Below are positions 63,189 to 63,311 of a stretch of 64,000 bases of DNA, piece by piece (within the stretch, counting starts at the first letter, position 1; each line of letters begins with the position of its first letter). Made by a program: the position numbers and the translations under genes. The notes under the pieces were generated by a model that was given only the letters and a program-made list of their open reading frames with translations, was not told where the DNA came from and searched no databases. Where the stretch lies: NCBI GenBank assembly GCA_903632075.3, contig CAHIKZ030000580.1, forward strand, positions 1,820,001 to 1,884,000, written 5' to 3'. This DNA comes from Acanthosepion pharaonis (taxonomy: Eukaryota > Mollusca > Cephalopoda > Sepiida > Sepiidae).

Positions 63189-63311
63189 CACACATGGACG
63201 CACAATTGAAACTTGCAGGTTAGATTACATGCCCTAACTGCAATTACCTTGAGCATCACAATCAGCACAGTTTTTGTTGCTTGGATTTTCCCACACCTTT
63301 GCAGCTGGACT
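1867..63311 (-). CDS. ARAP: ARAP-type ArfGAP/RhoGAP/PH/RA protein, partial gene of 32 exons
   Basis: ARAP proteins are phosphoinositide-dependent regulators that stimulate GTP hydrolysis by Arf GTPases through ArfGAP and by Rho-family GTPases through RhoGAP, at the plasma membrane and endosomes. I joined 32 exons by reading splice sites on the minus strand. Phases agree at all 31 junctions and give 847 codons without a stop. The ArfGAP zinc site is complete (CADC, then 16 residues, then CKKC, with the following GIHR arginine). The RhoGAP domain keeps its arginine finger (GIYRRNG) and the NKMGIDQLAIVFGPTLM block. The order ArfGAP, ankyrin-like, PH, PH, RhoGAP, RA, PH matches the ARAP family. 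Vertebrate ARAPs also have SAM and two PH domains upstream, which would lie beyond the right edge; the stop codon would lie in or beyond 1-1866. ARAP1, 2 or 3 cannot be told apart here. Family assignment is firm; exon 9 donor is the least certain boundary. Confidence 0.95.
2480..2524 (-). CDS. ARAP: ARAP exon 31: fifth PH domain strand
   Basis: 45 nt encoding RTGFTFVVKNVKTK. Of the three frames, only this one joins both neighbours in phase. Acceptor CCAG, donor GTAAGT. Confidence 0.87.
3507..3586 (-). CDS. ARAP: ARAP exon 30: fifth PH domain
   Basis: Encodes VSSWRVEDLIIYKGVEAGRN and SK. 'W.VEDL..Y.G.E..R' is typical of the carboxy-terminal ARAP PH domain. Donor GTAAGT, acceptor GCAG. Confidence 0.9.
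4336..4494 (+). repeat. LTR-like repeat, left copy
   Basis: Begins TGTTACATCA and ends CAGCAGCA. It aligns along its length with 5350-5495, sharing TAAGTAATTACTGATAACAA and TTTGTTAAACTGTTAATATG. TG...CA ends and its position on both sides of an integrase remnant make an LTR the best reading. Short indels separate the copies. Confidence 0.7.
4660..5205 (+). pseudogene. Ty3-type integrase C-terminal remnant
   Basis: Frame-shifting plus-strand reading gives pieces of a retroelement integrase: NGAAESTVKIVK (the catalytic Glu region of the integrase core), ATGVSPAELLMGGKIKT (the 'TG.SPAELL.GR' block), and a basic tail with KRHGG...LKQLKVGD. Several stops and frameshifts make it non-functional. 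Gag, protease and RT are missing between the LTR-like repeats, so most of the element has been deleted. Assignment to Ty3/gypsy rests on the SPAELL block. Confidence 0.7.
5350..5495 (+). repeat. LTR-like repeat, right copy
   Basis: Partner of 4336-4494, starting TGTTTCATCA and ending CAGCAGCA. No clear target-site duplication was found outside the two copies (TTTAC on the left, TCTAT on the right). Confidence 0.7.
5496..7236. other. ARAP intron 29 sequence, little recognised
   Basis: AT-rich intron part. Apart from the inverted repeat at 5957-6079 I see only poly(A)/poly(T) runs. Open frames here are short and lack codon structure. Confidence 0.5.
5957..6079. repeat. Perfect 23-bp inverted repeat with 77-bp spacer
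   Basis: Arms 5957-5979 and 6057-6079 are exact reverse complements by eye (left arm begins ATTCCTTAATTATCTG). Could be the ends of a small foldback or MITE. No coding content. Confidence 0.85.
7237..7350 (-). CDS. ARAP: ARAP exon 29: start of fifth PH domain
   Basis: 38 codons with KKGIKKYLFEFSQARLSYYK. The '..K..LFE....LS.YKD' pattern is a PH strand 1-3 region. The donor GTTTGT is weaker than the others, but phase is kept into exon 30. Confidence 0.9.
7351..9160. other. ARAP intron 28 sequence, simple repeats only
   Basis: AT-rich. Contains (TA)n at 8579-8601 and 8928-8949. No transposon coding remnant or RNA gene recognised. Confidence 0.5.
9163..9323. repeat. Foldback element with nested inverted repeats
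   Basis: Core arms 9173-9208 and about 9251-9286 pair (TTATTTTGCTGGAAG against CTTCCAGCAAAATAA, extended by TTTA/TAAA repeats). Outer arms 9163-9172 and about 9314-9323 pair TATTTTGGCT with AGCCAAAATA. Looks like a small MITE or foldback element. Confidence 0.7.
9457..9492. repeat. (CA)n(GT)n microsatellite, self-complementary
   Basis: A short CA run flips directly into a longer GT run, so it can pair with itself. Confidence 0.9.
9892..9949. repeat. Compound (TG)n(TA)n(CA)n microsatellite
   Basis: TG, TA and CA runs in series form one palindromic simple repeat. Confidence 0.95.
10330..10870 (-). pseudogene. Decayed LTR-retroelement RNase H region
   Basis: On the minus strand, interrupted frames give KLVGHF, then VERHGAILEDA...WL and LVELDAILKGINLPLQWQSK with VVHLHTDS. 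This matches the RNase H of a retroelement pol seen in molluscs and helminths (…LAELDA…GINLALQW…H.KTDS). Stops and small deletions interrupt it. It lies directly downstream of the RT remnant at 11010-11560. I see no integrase below it, so the element appears truncated. Confidence 0.65.
11010..11560 (-). pseudogene. Decayed LTR-retroelement reverse transcriptase
   Basis: Minus-strand reading gives AYEEELQTWIVNGWL, a fingers motif HPVLDYRELTHYVDVF, then ALLDLWRAYLQICVHELLWP and FGLNVAPL. The polymerase box reads YIDD at 11022-11033, so the catalytic Asp pair is retained. Frameshifts separate these pieces. It belongs to the same element as the gag and protease at 11.7-12.7 kb and RNase H at 10.3-10.9 kb. 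Clade (Ty3-like versus other LTR group) cannot be settled by eye. Confidence 0.75.
11756..12060 (-). pseudogene. Decayed retroelement nucleocapsid and aspartic protease
   Basis: Contains a partial zinc knuckle (CYKCGGPN near 12040) and KKVSVPLPVVGIQVDDVQC followed by TPIDIGCSQSIINAYCC. The expected catalytic DTG or DSG triplet reads DIG here, so the protease active site is damaged. It sits between the gag and RT remnants in the normal order. Confidence 0.65.
12234..12700 (-). pseudogene. Decayed retroelement gag
   Basis: A 90-codon open piece includes IVIPLRLSGSTYVVYQQ, KWALYTAFGIDPFVA and a VDLQKLSVPFGGI segment. The pattern matches capsid domains of LTR elements annotated in molluscs and flatworms. 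Upstream pieces (FDGSP-like, then W-R-R-Q) are frameshifted. It forms the start of the 10.3-12.7 kb element. No flanking LTRs were recognised. Confidence 0.6.
12710..13643. other. ARAP intron 28, right part
   Basis: No gene recognised. The 67-codon minus-strand frame at 12900-13103 has no family resemblance I can see and is probably chance. Confidence 0.4.
13644..13774 (-). CDS. ARAP: ARAP exon 28: end of RA domain
   Basis: Encodes ERPVHNFEVIGDVIGQWQNW, then a helix including VLLVRQEH. 'ERP.H..E.V..V...W' is a recognisable ARAP segment. Donor GTAAGT; a long poly(A) run lies just upstream of the acceptor side. Confidence 0.95.
14682..14790 (-). CDS. ARAP: ARAP exon 27: RA domain core
   Basis: Encodes MSAEDLLKSVKQKIFLKDVN, then WLLFEVVCKGML. 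The helix (SAEDLL) and 'W.LFEV' strand are typical of ARAP RA domains. Donor GTAAGT. Confidence 0.92.
14927..15010 (-). CDS. ARAP: ARAP exon 26: start of RA (Ras-association) domain
   Basis: Encodes NLHIHVGVYNSEPIMIN, the first ubiquitin-fold strand of an RA domain. The exon starts at an ATG, but that is an internal Met after a clear CAG acceptor. Donor GTATGT. Confidence 0.88.
15011..16270. other. ARAP intron 25, nothing recognised
   Basis: AT-rich with poly(A) runs near 15276-15299. A slightly GC-richer patch at 15710-15930 (GGCCCAAAAGCCC, a run of seven C) may be an unclassified repeat. Confidence 0.4.
16271..16339 (-). CDS. ARAP: ARAP exon 25: linker between RhoGAP and RA
   Basis: Encodes VKPEKEIEDKIQKALRDLEI and RKS, a charged helical linker. 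Phase 0 on both sides; acceptor GTAG, donor GTGAGT. Confidence 0.9.
16678..16761 (-). CDS. ARAP: ARAP exon 24: end of RhoGAP domain
   Basis: Encodes NGQYVYYKTNAEISVIREII, then FYHEYLFE. This is the final RhoGAP helix ('....VI..LI..Y..LF'). Donor GTAAGT. Confidence 0.93.
16762..17942. other. ARAP intron 23, short dispersed motif twice
   Basis: Contains CCTGAAGAAGGC at about 17148 and again at about 17519, each followed by a degenerate short repeat (the second reads GGCACAATGGCTGAAACACTG). Likely fragments of a SINE-like family. Confidence 0.4.
17943..18033 (-). CDS. ARAP: ARAP exon 23: RhoGAP NKM..L..VFGPTL block
   Basis: Encodes ISQHQHENKMGIDQLAIVFG, then PTLMSAESTQ. The Asn before Lys-Met and the 'FGPTLM' segment help bind the GTPase in RhoGAP structures. 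Donor GTGAAT. Confidence 0.97.
18529..18700 (+). pseudogene. Possible Ty1/copia-type RT fragment
   Basis: The plus strand encodes DFLGIQINTNKNMIAVQDKY followed by IKL and TTPSPTLP. Copia-group polymerases carry a segment of the form 'FLG..I.....I...Q..YI..L.......TPM'. The match is short, and the reading is cut off by the CpG-rich block that follows. Confidence 0.4.
18691..20029. mobile_element. CpG-rich 1.3-kb block, possible LTR or non-autonomous element
   Basis: This block has far more CG dinucleotides and C/T-rich tracts than the introns around it, suggesting a recent insertion. On the minus strand it begins TGTTACGAACCCC at about 20029, has TATAAAAA and AATAAA-like signals near that end, and ends ...AACACA near 18691, giving TG...CA ends as in an LTR. 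No coding domain is recognised and I found no target duplication, so LTR status is inference. Confidence 0.4.
20039..20144 (-). CDS. ARAP: ARAP exon 22: RhoGAP core, N-R-x-T-L-K block
   Basis: Encodes KLKLYKYLVDSLPSINRNTL followed by KKMVIHLWR. 'LP..NR.TL..L..HL' is diagnostic of RhoGAP. Donor GTGAGT lies about ten bases from the edge of the CpG-rich block at 18.69-20.03 kb. Confidence 0.96.
20145..22753. other. ARAP intron 21, no feature recognised
   Basis: 2.6 kb. Less AT-biased from 20640 to 21100 and from 21990 to 22440, which may be old transposon sequence, but no frame gives a family I recognise on either strand. Confidence 0.4.
22754..22888 (-). CDS. ARAP: ARAP exon 21: RhoGAP core
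   Basis: Encodes DVHLLLKNFTLHDVTSALRK followed by FFRNLEDPLLTRKSYEDW. 'V.S.LK.F.R.L..PLLT...Y..W' is the conserved RhoGAP middle block. Donor GTAAGT. Confidence 0.97.
23301..23378 (-). CDS. ARAP: ARAP exon 20: RhoGAP arginine-finger exon
   Basis: Encodes GLSEDGIYRRNGIQSRVTAL and LETFEK. The arginine after GIY is the catalytic arginine finger of RhoGAPs, so the GAP site is predicted active. Donor GTACTC is less common. Confidence 0.97.
23867..23957 (-). CDS. ARAP: ARAP exon 19: start of RhoGAP domain
   Basis: Encodes LEDQQLTSDDVPVIVDKC, then IKFIMTN. 'VPVIVDKCI.FI...GL..DGIYR' is the classic RhoGAP amino-terminal helix. It joins exon 20 through a Gly codon. Donor GTAAGT. Confidence 0.95.
24308..24362. 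repeat. Compound (TA)n(TG)n microsatellite
   Basis: Perfect TA units pass directly into TG units, followed by GAGAGAG. Confidence 0.95.
24725..24770. repeat. (TG)n microsatellite
   Basis: About 23 perfect TG units, ending 30 bases from the donor side of ARAP exon 18. Confidence 0.95.
24800..24872 (-). CDS. ARAP: ARAP exon 18: C-terminal helix of fourth PH domain
   Basis: Encodes SLYFQADLQHDTERLEKAIR plus AATT. It corresponds to the last strand ('LYFQAD') and the helix of PH4, leading into RhoGAP. The helix lacks the usual Trp at this position. Donor GTAAGA. Confidence 0.92.
24873..26275. other. ARAP intron 17, nothing recognised
   Basis: Uniformly AT-rich. No transposon remnant, RNA gene or additional exon seen. 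Confidence 0.5.
26276..26348 (-). CDS. ARAP: ARAP exon 17: fourth PH domain
   Basis: Encodes SEQCPHTIQSGYPFIAGFPE between in-phase splice sites (acceptor TTTTAG, donor GTAATA). Confidence 0.88.
26423..26475. repeat. (TA)n microsatellite
   Basis: About 26 perfect TA units. Confidence 0.95.
26476..30007. other. ARAP intron 16, no gene recognised
   Basis: Very AT-rich with poly(A)/poly(T) runs at 28158-28176 and 29507-29529 and an (AAAT)n patch at 28318-28341. A 75-codon plus-strand frame at 27848-28075 has no recognisable family. It resembles old repeat sequence rather than an exon. Confidence 0.45.
30008..30053 (-). CDS. ARAP: ARAP exon 16: fourth PH domain, middle strand
   Basis: Encodes DKEGEKYDLRKTINV, 46 nt. 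The DLRK strand is characteristic of the ARAP PH4 ('E..DLRK...'). Donor GTAAGT. Confidence 0.88.
30757..31165 (+). mobile_element. LINE 3' end (jockey/L2-like), C-terminal tail and 3' UTR
   Basis: The frame ends with KFYANSFFYHTSHLWNSSG, the 'F..R....WN.LP' tail that closes many jockey/L2-like LINE ORF2 proteins. A GATCTTCAAAAATTTAAAT segment follows, and the 3' end is a GTGAAATGATTAAAA motif. The same tail occurs at 48.3, 54.8 (minus) and 55.7 kb. The 5' part is missing, as expected for truncated insertions. Confidence 0.75.
31166..32600. other. ARAP intron 15, unclassified
   Basis: No family recognised. Minus-strand frames of 60-70 codons at 32011-32586 lie in a less AT-rich stretch (31860-32560) that may be an old repeat. 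Confidence 0.4.
32619..32646. repeat. (GT)n microsatellite
   Basis: About 14 perfect GT units. Confidence 0.95.
32830..33750 (+). other. G+T-rich strand-asymmetric block of unknown origin
   Basis: The plus strand is strongly enriched in G and T compared with the surrounding A+T background and carries scattered CG dinucleotides. An 85-codon plus frame lies at 32894-33151 (starts MINMPTKMYLFGVLRHPS) and a 90-codon minus frame overlaps it. Neither resembles a family I know. It may be an old repeat or part of an intronic transcript. Boundaries are approximate. Confidence 0.35.
34040..34096 (-). CDS. ARAP: ARAP exon 15: fourth PH domain, strands 2-3
   Basis: Encodes EWSRIWLRIYCKELRIFTK, the PH '..W.R.WLR...K.L..F' pattern. 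Flanked by GTAAGA donor and TAG acceptor. Confidence 0.92.
35010..35610 (-). pseudogene. LINE ORF2 C-terminal fragment with zinc-finger tail
   Basis: Minus-strand translation gives IELAIILYGS, then SCLHAICGVNLQDRTFNVD, QLQWTGHVFRMSDYRIPKIL and WLRYKDKLKSNL, ending in a cysteine-containing tail. 'RW.GH..RM.D.R.PK' followed by 'R.KD..K..L' is a hallmark of the carboxy-terminal part of many animal LINE polymerases. Two stops interrupt it. Its 5' side ends at the mariner at 35617, which may have inserted into it. Confidence 0.75.
35617..36437 (+). mobile_element. Internally deleted mariner-type DNA transposon
   Basis: Terminal inverted repeats match: left GGTGTTCCAATAACTTGGAC and right (reverse complement) GGTGTTCCAATAACTTGAAC, continuing to TTTT. 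The interior encodes pieces of a Tc1/mariner transposase: an HTH region (QHNLPTENAIGKIVCKFKQT), AENIAAV...ENPDTSI, KIQLTQELKPADH, and SDEADFHLGFVNKQN with its catalytic Asp. It stops at RIIGPYI, so the C-terminal catalytic part is deleted. Frameshifts and stops are present. The copy is about 820 bp. Confidence 0.88.
35720..36330 (+). pseudogene. Mariner transposase remnant
   Basis: Coding part of the element at 35617-36437, in at least three frames. It retains the helix-turn-helix DNA-binding half and the first catalytic Asp region (LFSDEADFHL), but lacks the rest of the DDE domain, so it cannot act as a transposase. The normal source protein is about 340 residues; only roughly 200 remain. 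Confidence 0.8.
36827..36831. repeat. Target-site duplication CTTTA, left
   Basis: Five bases immediately left of the LTR at 36832, identical to 41556-41560. Confidence 0.85.
36832..37070 (-). repeat. 3' LTR of the Ty3-type element
   Basis: 239 bp. In plus orientation it begins TGATATATCCC and ends CATTACATCA. It aligns throughout with 41315-41555. A frame of 68 codons inside it has no coding meaning. Confidence 0.95.
37071..37085 (-). other. Polypurine tract of the Ty3-type element
   Basis: A run of ten G on the minus strand directly abuts the 3' LTR, the usual place for the plus-strand primer of reverse transcription. Confidence 0.75.
37086..38255 (-). pseudogene. Ty3-type integrase, decayed
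   Basis: The H2C2 zinc part (EFHTGHPGILRMKSLMSLY) is at 38073-38200. The catalytic core at 37682-37936 includes NWPGIVKCKHLTATNKINAL, FGLPKTLVSDNEMQFTG and VYHPRSNGQVEKFVDIFK, holding the expected second Asp and Glu of the DDE set. The first Asp sits in DSFTNW. A C-terminal tail with LNFTGKFSLGGG reaches the polypurine tract. Stops and shifts separate the parts. This enzyme normally inserts the cDNA copy into the host genome. Confidence 0.85.
38498..38998 (-). pseudogene. Ty3-type RNase H, decayed
   Basis: Contains GLVSYYSIYIPKM (RT connection), ADASNEGLVAVLLHKF (first catalytic Asp), PIAHASRTLLPAERSYSQIE and EFILPTDHKPLLTIFGS. A frameshift follows the 'IEKE' Glu where 'AL' is expected. Removes RNA from RNA:DNA hybrids in the intact family. 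Confidence 0.85.
38976..39760 (-). pseudogene. Ty3-type reverse transcriptase, decayed
   Basis: Pieces in order: VPFLALDTINEKLERLDKIG, NYSDWASPTVYIKRKSEK, a catalytic box reading YLDDIL at 39202-39213, and FKLSAEKCEFLKKIKYLGQI with INSKGRKPDPERAEAIKN. The two catalytic Asp residues of YLDD are intact. The stretch around 39250-39490 is frameshifted. Confidence 0.88.
39941..40141 (-). pseudogene. Ty3-type aspartic protease
   Basis: 66-codon open piece with KLLLDSGSDILIINEQTWKK. DSG is the catalytic triplet. It sits between the zinc knuckles and RT. Its frame stops before the conserved C-terminal part. Confidence 0.85.
40189..40413 (-). pseudogene. Gag nucleocapsid, two zinc knuckles
   Basis: First knuckle CSLCGGQHIKKDC (three residues before His instead of the usual four). 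Second CFNYGCVGHRSFHC, where the second Cys is replaced by Tyr. The replacement would damage RNA binding. Basic surroundings fit nucleocapsid. Confidence 0.8.
40341..41122 (-). pseudogene. Ty3-type gag capsid region, decayed
   Basis: Two overlapping frames share the reading, so at least one frameshift is present. Recognisable pieces are TTKELGSRFFSAEGISNSL, a YDPDSGSTFSAYFRRFETLF stretch and MVNAQCEAFKLKELSSNMFK. 'F..YF.R.E.....' is common in Ty3-type capsids. A poly-Pro run from a G/C tract sits at the amino end. Confidence 0.75.
41295..41312 (-). other. Probable primer-binding site
   Basis: Two bases inside the 5' LTR the minus strand reads TGGTGACTTGATTCGAAG. TGG pairs with the CCA end of a tRNA. 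TGGTGAC would fit a tRNA ending GTCACCA. The tRNA was not identified further. Confidence 0.55.
41315..41555 (-). repeat. 5' LTR of the Ty3-type element
   Basis: 241 bp, TG...CA ends, partner of 36832-37070. Confidence 0.95.
41556..41560. repeat. Target-site duplication CTTTA, right
   Basis: Five bases directly after the LTR, identical to 36827-36831. Confidence 0.85.
42066..42100. repeat. Poly(T) tract
   Basis: About 35 T in a row, followed 20 bases later by a poly(A) run at 42126-42144. Confidence 0.95.
42150..43640 (+). pseudogene. hAT-type transposase remnant (ZBED/SCAND3-like)
   Basis: Plus-strand frames give, in order, a VNRGMLASYKQI segment, KPHTIDEFSIMPAV, SVIPLSNSSA, ESTLPDN..LIAFVRF, QELLFTVKLMTDTKG, NIMACATDGAIAMIGRY, VCVHWQHLVA, ERLVLHTEVRWMS, and RCGGYQKL followed by a VKLVLLAFCTS tail. 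This is the order of the long hAT-derived transposases related to ZBED5 and SCAND3. Catalytic signatures DEST (here YEST) and TDGA are near-intact, but many stops and frameshifts show it is dead. It lies opposite in strand to ARAP. Confidence 0.8.
42942..42984. repeat. Exact 19-bp hairpin, 5-base loop
   Basis: Left arm GAAAGAGGTGATTCTTGTA and right arm its perfect reverse complement, loop GTTCA. The right arm is the part that fits the hAT reading frame; the left arm looks like an inverted copy of it. Confidence 0.95.
44068..44148 (-). CDS. ARAP: ARAP exon 14: start of fourth PH domain
   Basis: Encodes IFCPPHIMSAVTEFDLAG followed by YFYFKWHGM, a PH first strand (DLAGYFYFK). Donor GTAAGA. The next intron, 34097-44067, is the largest in the window at 9,971 bp. 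Confidence 0.92.
44149..45472. other. ARAP intron 13, left part
   Basis: No family recognised. The 64-codon minus frame at 44899-45093 shows no motif. Sequence at 44880-45240 is less AT-rich and may be an old repeat. Confidence 0.4.
45473..45835. mobile_element. Foldback MITE-like element, 363 bp
   Basis: The whole segment is close to one long inverted repeat. Ends pair as GTTTCATCCAATGTGGAC (45473-45490) against GTCCATATTGGATGAAAC (45818-45835). Inner arms 45572-45637 and 45687-45751 pair almost perfectly, including TATTCATATGGTCAACTGAA. No coding sequence. Most likely a non-autonomous DNA transposon. Confidence 0.88.
45852..45902. repeat. Compound (TA)n(CA)n microsatellite
   Basis: TA run passing into CA repeats, just right of the foldback element. 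Confidence 0.95.
46042..46150 (-). CDS. ARAP: ARAP exon 13: third PH domain, last strand and C-terminal helix
   Basis: Encodes YPYSFELSTTQHNNRIYQF, then AAESLPEQTSWMQALAK. The invariant Trp of the PH C-terminal helix is present. Donor GTAAGT. Confidence 0.96.
46268..46335 (-). CDS. ARAP: ARAP exon 12: third PH domain, middle strands
   Basis: Encodes HTVAKGNIENTMMLVIQ and a short tail. It fits the PH segment between the YY.D.K strand and the F.L strand (G.I....). Donor GTAAGT, acceptor TAG. Confidence 0.9.
46547..46574. repeat. Perfect 28-bp palindrome
   Basis: Centre TTAGGTTAATATTAACCTAA flanked by TATA on both sides, with no loop. Confidence 0.9.
47064..47187. repeat. Hairpin-forming foldback, 124 bp
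   Basis: Outer arms CAATCTCTTGTC (47064-47075) and GACAAGAGATTG (47176-47187) pair exactly. Inner arms CCTCAAGCAGGCATCTTTTA and its near reverse complement pair with one or two mismatches around an 18-base loop. Looks like a small MITE; a microRNA-type precursor is possible but unproven. Confidence 0.8.
47220..47287 (-). CDS. ARAP: ARAP exon 11: third PH domain, strands 2-3
   Basis: Encodes ASDFLRRWCLLEHCCLSYY followed by ADKK, the PH signature '..RRWC.L....LSYY.D'. Donor GTGATC is somewhat weak, but the phase joins on both sides. Confidence 0.94.
47669..47738 (-). CDS. ARAP: ARAP exon 10: start of third PH domain
   Basis: Encodes LVATMRNAVHYQGYLHKTG. Y-Q-G-Y-L-H-K is the first beta strand of a PH domain, and the LVATMRN lead-in is typical of ARAPs. 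Donor GTAAGA. Confidence 0.93.
48130..48315 (+). mobile_element. LINE 3' UTR fragment (same family as 31.1 kb)
   Basis: Contains CCCCTTAACATCTTAGTGGT, then TTGTTTGGGGTGAATTGATAAAA and an A-rich tail, matching the 3' ends at 31.16 and 55.74 kb. No coding part kept. Confidence 0.6.
48316..49802. other. ARAP intron 9, nothing firm
   Basis: Poly(A) at 48458-48479 and 49229-49240. Sequence 49255-49530 is less AT-rich with a GAGAGAGAGA patch, but no family is recognised. Confidence 0.4.
49803..49840 (-). CDS. ARAP: ARAP exon 9: 38-nt microexon before third PH domain
   Basis: Encodes KMVHLPGGDNCDE. Acceptor ACAG is clear. The donor is ambiguous: GAG|GTTGTG (used here) or GTT|GTGTAC three bases further, both in phase, adding or omitting one Val codon. 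Function of this linker is not known. Confidence 0.72.
50499..50524. repeat. (TA)n microsatellite
   Basis: About 13 TA units. Confidence 0.95.
51354..51381 (-). CDS. ARAP: ARAP exon 8: 28-nt microexon
   Basis: Encodes EFLLHNQAD, continuing the ankyrin repeat directly from exon 7 (LQM-EFLLHN). Acceptor CAG, donor GTAAGT. It is the smallest exon found. Confidence 0.87.
51418..51564 (+). repeat. Dispersed repeat with (TA)n, copy 1
   Basis: A (TA)n run followed by TTTTTTTTCGCTACACAG, CATGTTTCAAAAATAGAAGC and AAAGTATTAGTTCC. The same order occurs inverted at 63030-63187. No coding content. Confidence 0.8.
51590..51657. repeat. Compound (TA)n(GT)n microsatellite
   Basis: About 26 TA units, then T-run and GT units. 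Confidence 0.95.
51840..51990 (+). mobile_element. tRNA-related SINE, short copy
   Basis: An A-box-like TGGTGTAATGG (51858-51868) and a B-box-like AGTTCGATCCTC (51911-51922) are spaced 53 bases apart, as in a tRNA. A short body (TTGGCCTTGCACCACATTTA) and a poly(A) tail at 51970-51990 follow. These internal boxes would drive RNA polymerase III. Confidence 0.8.
51995..52335 (+). mobile_element. tRNA-related SINE, longer copy
   Basis: A box TGGTATAATGG (52006-52016) and B box AGTTCAATTCTC (52059-52070), same spacing as its neighbour. The body shares CGGCCTTGTGCCACATCTAA and continues for about 230 more bases, including GGGCAAAGTGCACTCAGGAG. The short copy lacks most of this body. Confidence 0.75.
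52340..53460. other. ARAP intron 7, unclassified
   Basis: The 82-codon plus frame at 52356-52604 has no recognisable domain. A T-rich to A-rich switch at 52609-52655 can pair with itself. Confidence 0.4.
53475..53660. mobile_element. DNA-transposon-type repeat with CAGGGTTTGTAC end
   Basis: On the minus strand the unit starts CAGGGTTTGTACAGGTCCTT and goes on with several CCTTGAAA / TCCTGGAAAA variants. This terminal form is common in hAT-like non-autonomous elements of fish and invertebrates. Only one end was recognised. Confidence 0.5.
53806..54162 (-). pseudogene. Penelope-like retroelement RT fragment
   Basis: 117-codon minus frame with EFKIDDRIYKL, SKSILEKACKYTKNALEINQ, AIAWFTNIKRKNGCIFIQFD and ICDFYLSITKNLLMSAIN. 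'FIQFDI.DFYPSI...LL..A' is the reverse-transcriptase A motif of Penelope-like elements; the motif Pro is changed to Leu here. The GIY-YIG endonuclease and the rest of RT are not seen nearby. Confidence 0.85.
54594..54640. repeat. (TA)n microsatellite with interruptions
   Basis: TA run broken by AAA. Confidence 0.9.
54823..55470 (-). mobile_element. LINE 3' end (jockey/L2-like), minus copy
   Basis: Minus-strand translation includes LHLYKSTI, EILDKIPRKICNIISFDLAS, LFSHQCNIAFLCLFYKYFHG and a KCHVRLAASFHHFTFEI stretch. These match the region after the polymerase core in jockey/L2-like LINEs. The 3' UTR ends in the shared GTGAAATGATTAAA motif. 5'-truncated and interrupted. Confidence 0.8.
55480..55750 (+). 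mobile_element. LINE 3' end (jockey/L2-like), plus copy
   Basis: Carries the tail region (TGCTAACTGTTTCTTCACC...), then CAACTATGATCTACAAAAAT and a 3' end TTGGGGTAAAATGATTAAAA. It lies head to head with the minus copy at 54.8-55.5 kb, only about ten bases apart. Confidence 0.75.
55972..56012 (-). CDS. ARAP: ARAP exon 7: 41-nt microexon, ankyrin helix
   Basis: Encodes AFQLAKKSSQRLQM, resembling the 'P..LAK.AGQ.LQ.EFL' helix of ARAP ankyrin repeats. Acceptor AAG, donor GTAGGT. Exons 6 and 7 together total 78 nt, a multiple of three. Confidence 0.87.
56448..56484 (-). CDS. ARAP: ARAP exon 6: 37-nt microexon in ankyrin region
   Basis: Encodes LNYTSPERPTET. Found by frame-consistent joining to exons 5 and 7; acceptor TAG, donor GTATGC. 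Short exons deserve RNA confirmation, but the phase match on both sides is strong support. Confidence 0.85.
56485..57550. other. ARAP intron 5, left part
   Basis: Very AT-rich, nothing recognised. A (TA)n run lies at 57558-57588 just beyond it. Confidence 0.5.
57558..57588. repeat. (TA)n microsatellite
   Basis: About 15 TA units. Confidence 0.95.
57655..58010 (+). pseudogene. LINE ORF2 C-terminal zinc-finger fragment
   Basis: Reads GDRSAWRR, then NNFEQKRIEHSNKKCTIRKG, HQHSCNICGKVTLSAE and, after a shift, CDKVCKSVARLKCQMIVHR-like sequence. 'DRSAWRR....FE..R......K...RK.....C..CG..' followed by a C2H2-like finger is the end of several animal LINE ORF2 proteins. Same general architecture as 35010-35610, although different in sequence. 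The 95-codon frame here is not a host zinc-finger gene. Confidence 0.7.
58170..58229. repeat. Compound (TA)n(CA)n microsatellite
   Basis: About 23 TA units followed by CA units. Confidence 0.95.
58317..58385 (-). CDS. ARAP: ARAP exon 5: ankyrin-like helix pair
   Basis: Encodes 23 codons including ALLEAVKTDDILKTMK and LFSGAD. This is the first ankyrin-type repeat after ArfGAP, with the LF-SGAD turn typical of ARAP and other AZAP-type ArfGAPs. Donor GTAAGT, acceptor CAG. Confidence 0.92.
58386..59567. other. ARAP intron 4, nothing recognised
   Basis: AT-rich, with no exon or transposon signature. GTTTGCATACTA-type sequence occurs inverted at about 59363 and 59430, a weak inverted repeat. Confidence 0.45.
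59568..59750 (-). CDS. ARAP: ARAP exon 4: carboxy-terminal half of ArfGAP
   Basis: Largest exon seen, 61 codons in phase 0. Contains GNENANNFWEF (the ArfGAP 'GN..AN.FWE' motif), a Pro-Ala-Leu-Lys segment and ERKDFIENKYKKKLF (the 'R..FI..KY..K.F' helix). Ends with NMLNE, leading into the ankyrin-like region. Confidence 0.95.
60010..60995 (+). pseudogene. LINE reverse transcriptase remnant (jockey/L2-like)
   Basis: Pieces in order: GTTAIVLKKCAPKLAPVLSK, a SVDLDIRN segment (RT motif A), GYGISGWIF, VVPQGSILVPTFFLIFINNL, SIYADDTTTYFF with YADD at 60687-60698, NWGKACLVNF-like and MADANLQKSDSLHLLGLTF. Stops and shifts occur throughout. It represents the middle of the same kind of element whose 3' ends lie at 31.1, 48.3, 54.8 and 55.7 kb. 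It ends abruptly near 60995. Confidence 0.85.
61462..61535 (-). CDS. ARAP: ARAP exon 3: ArfGAP catalytic arginine region
   Basis: Begins with GIHRE; this arginine follows the zinc site in all active ArfGAPs. Continues to KIWTPSLIE, matching the usual ArfGAP 'LD.W.P..LE' element. Donor GTGAGT. Confidence 0.94.
61833..61886 (-). CDS. ARAP: ARAP exon 2: ArfGAP core, second zinc cysteine pair
   Basis: Encodes DPNWAALDFGILICKKCS. This gives exactly 16 residues between the second and third zinc cysteines, the standard ArfGAP spacing. Acceptor CAG, donor GTAATA. Confidence 0.95.
61887..63029. other. ARAP intron 1, left part
   Basis: AT-rich, no feature recognised apart from a slightly GC-richer patch at 62050-62150. 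Confidence 0.45.
63030..63187 (-). repeat. Dispersed repeat with (TA)n, copy 2
   Basis: Inverted copy of 51418-51564, including CTGTGTAGCGAAAAAACATT and the adjacent (TA)n run at 63147-63187. Confidence 0.8.
63248..63311 (-). CDS. ARAP: ARAP exon 1 in window: ArfGAP domain, first zinc cysteine pair
   Basis: Encodes a stretch with KVWENPSNKNCADCDAQ, the start of an ArfGAP zinc finger with the first two ligands (CADC). It has an AG acceptor at the right and a GTAATT donor at the left. It ends after the first base of a codon and joins exon 2 to make Asp. Confidence 0.93.
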
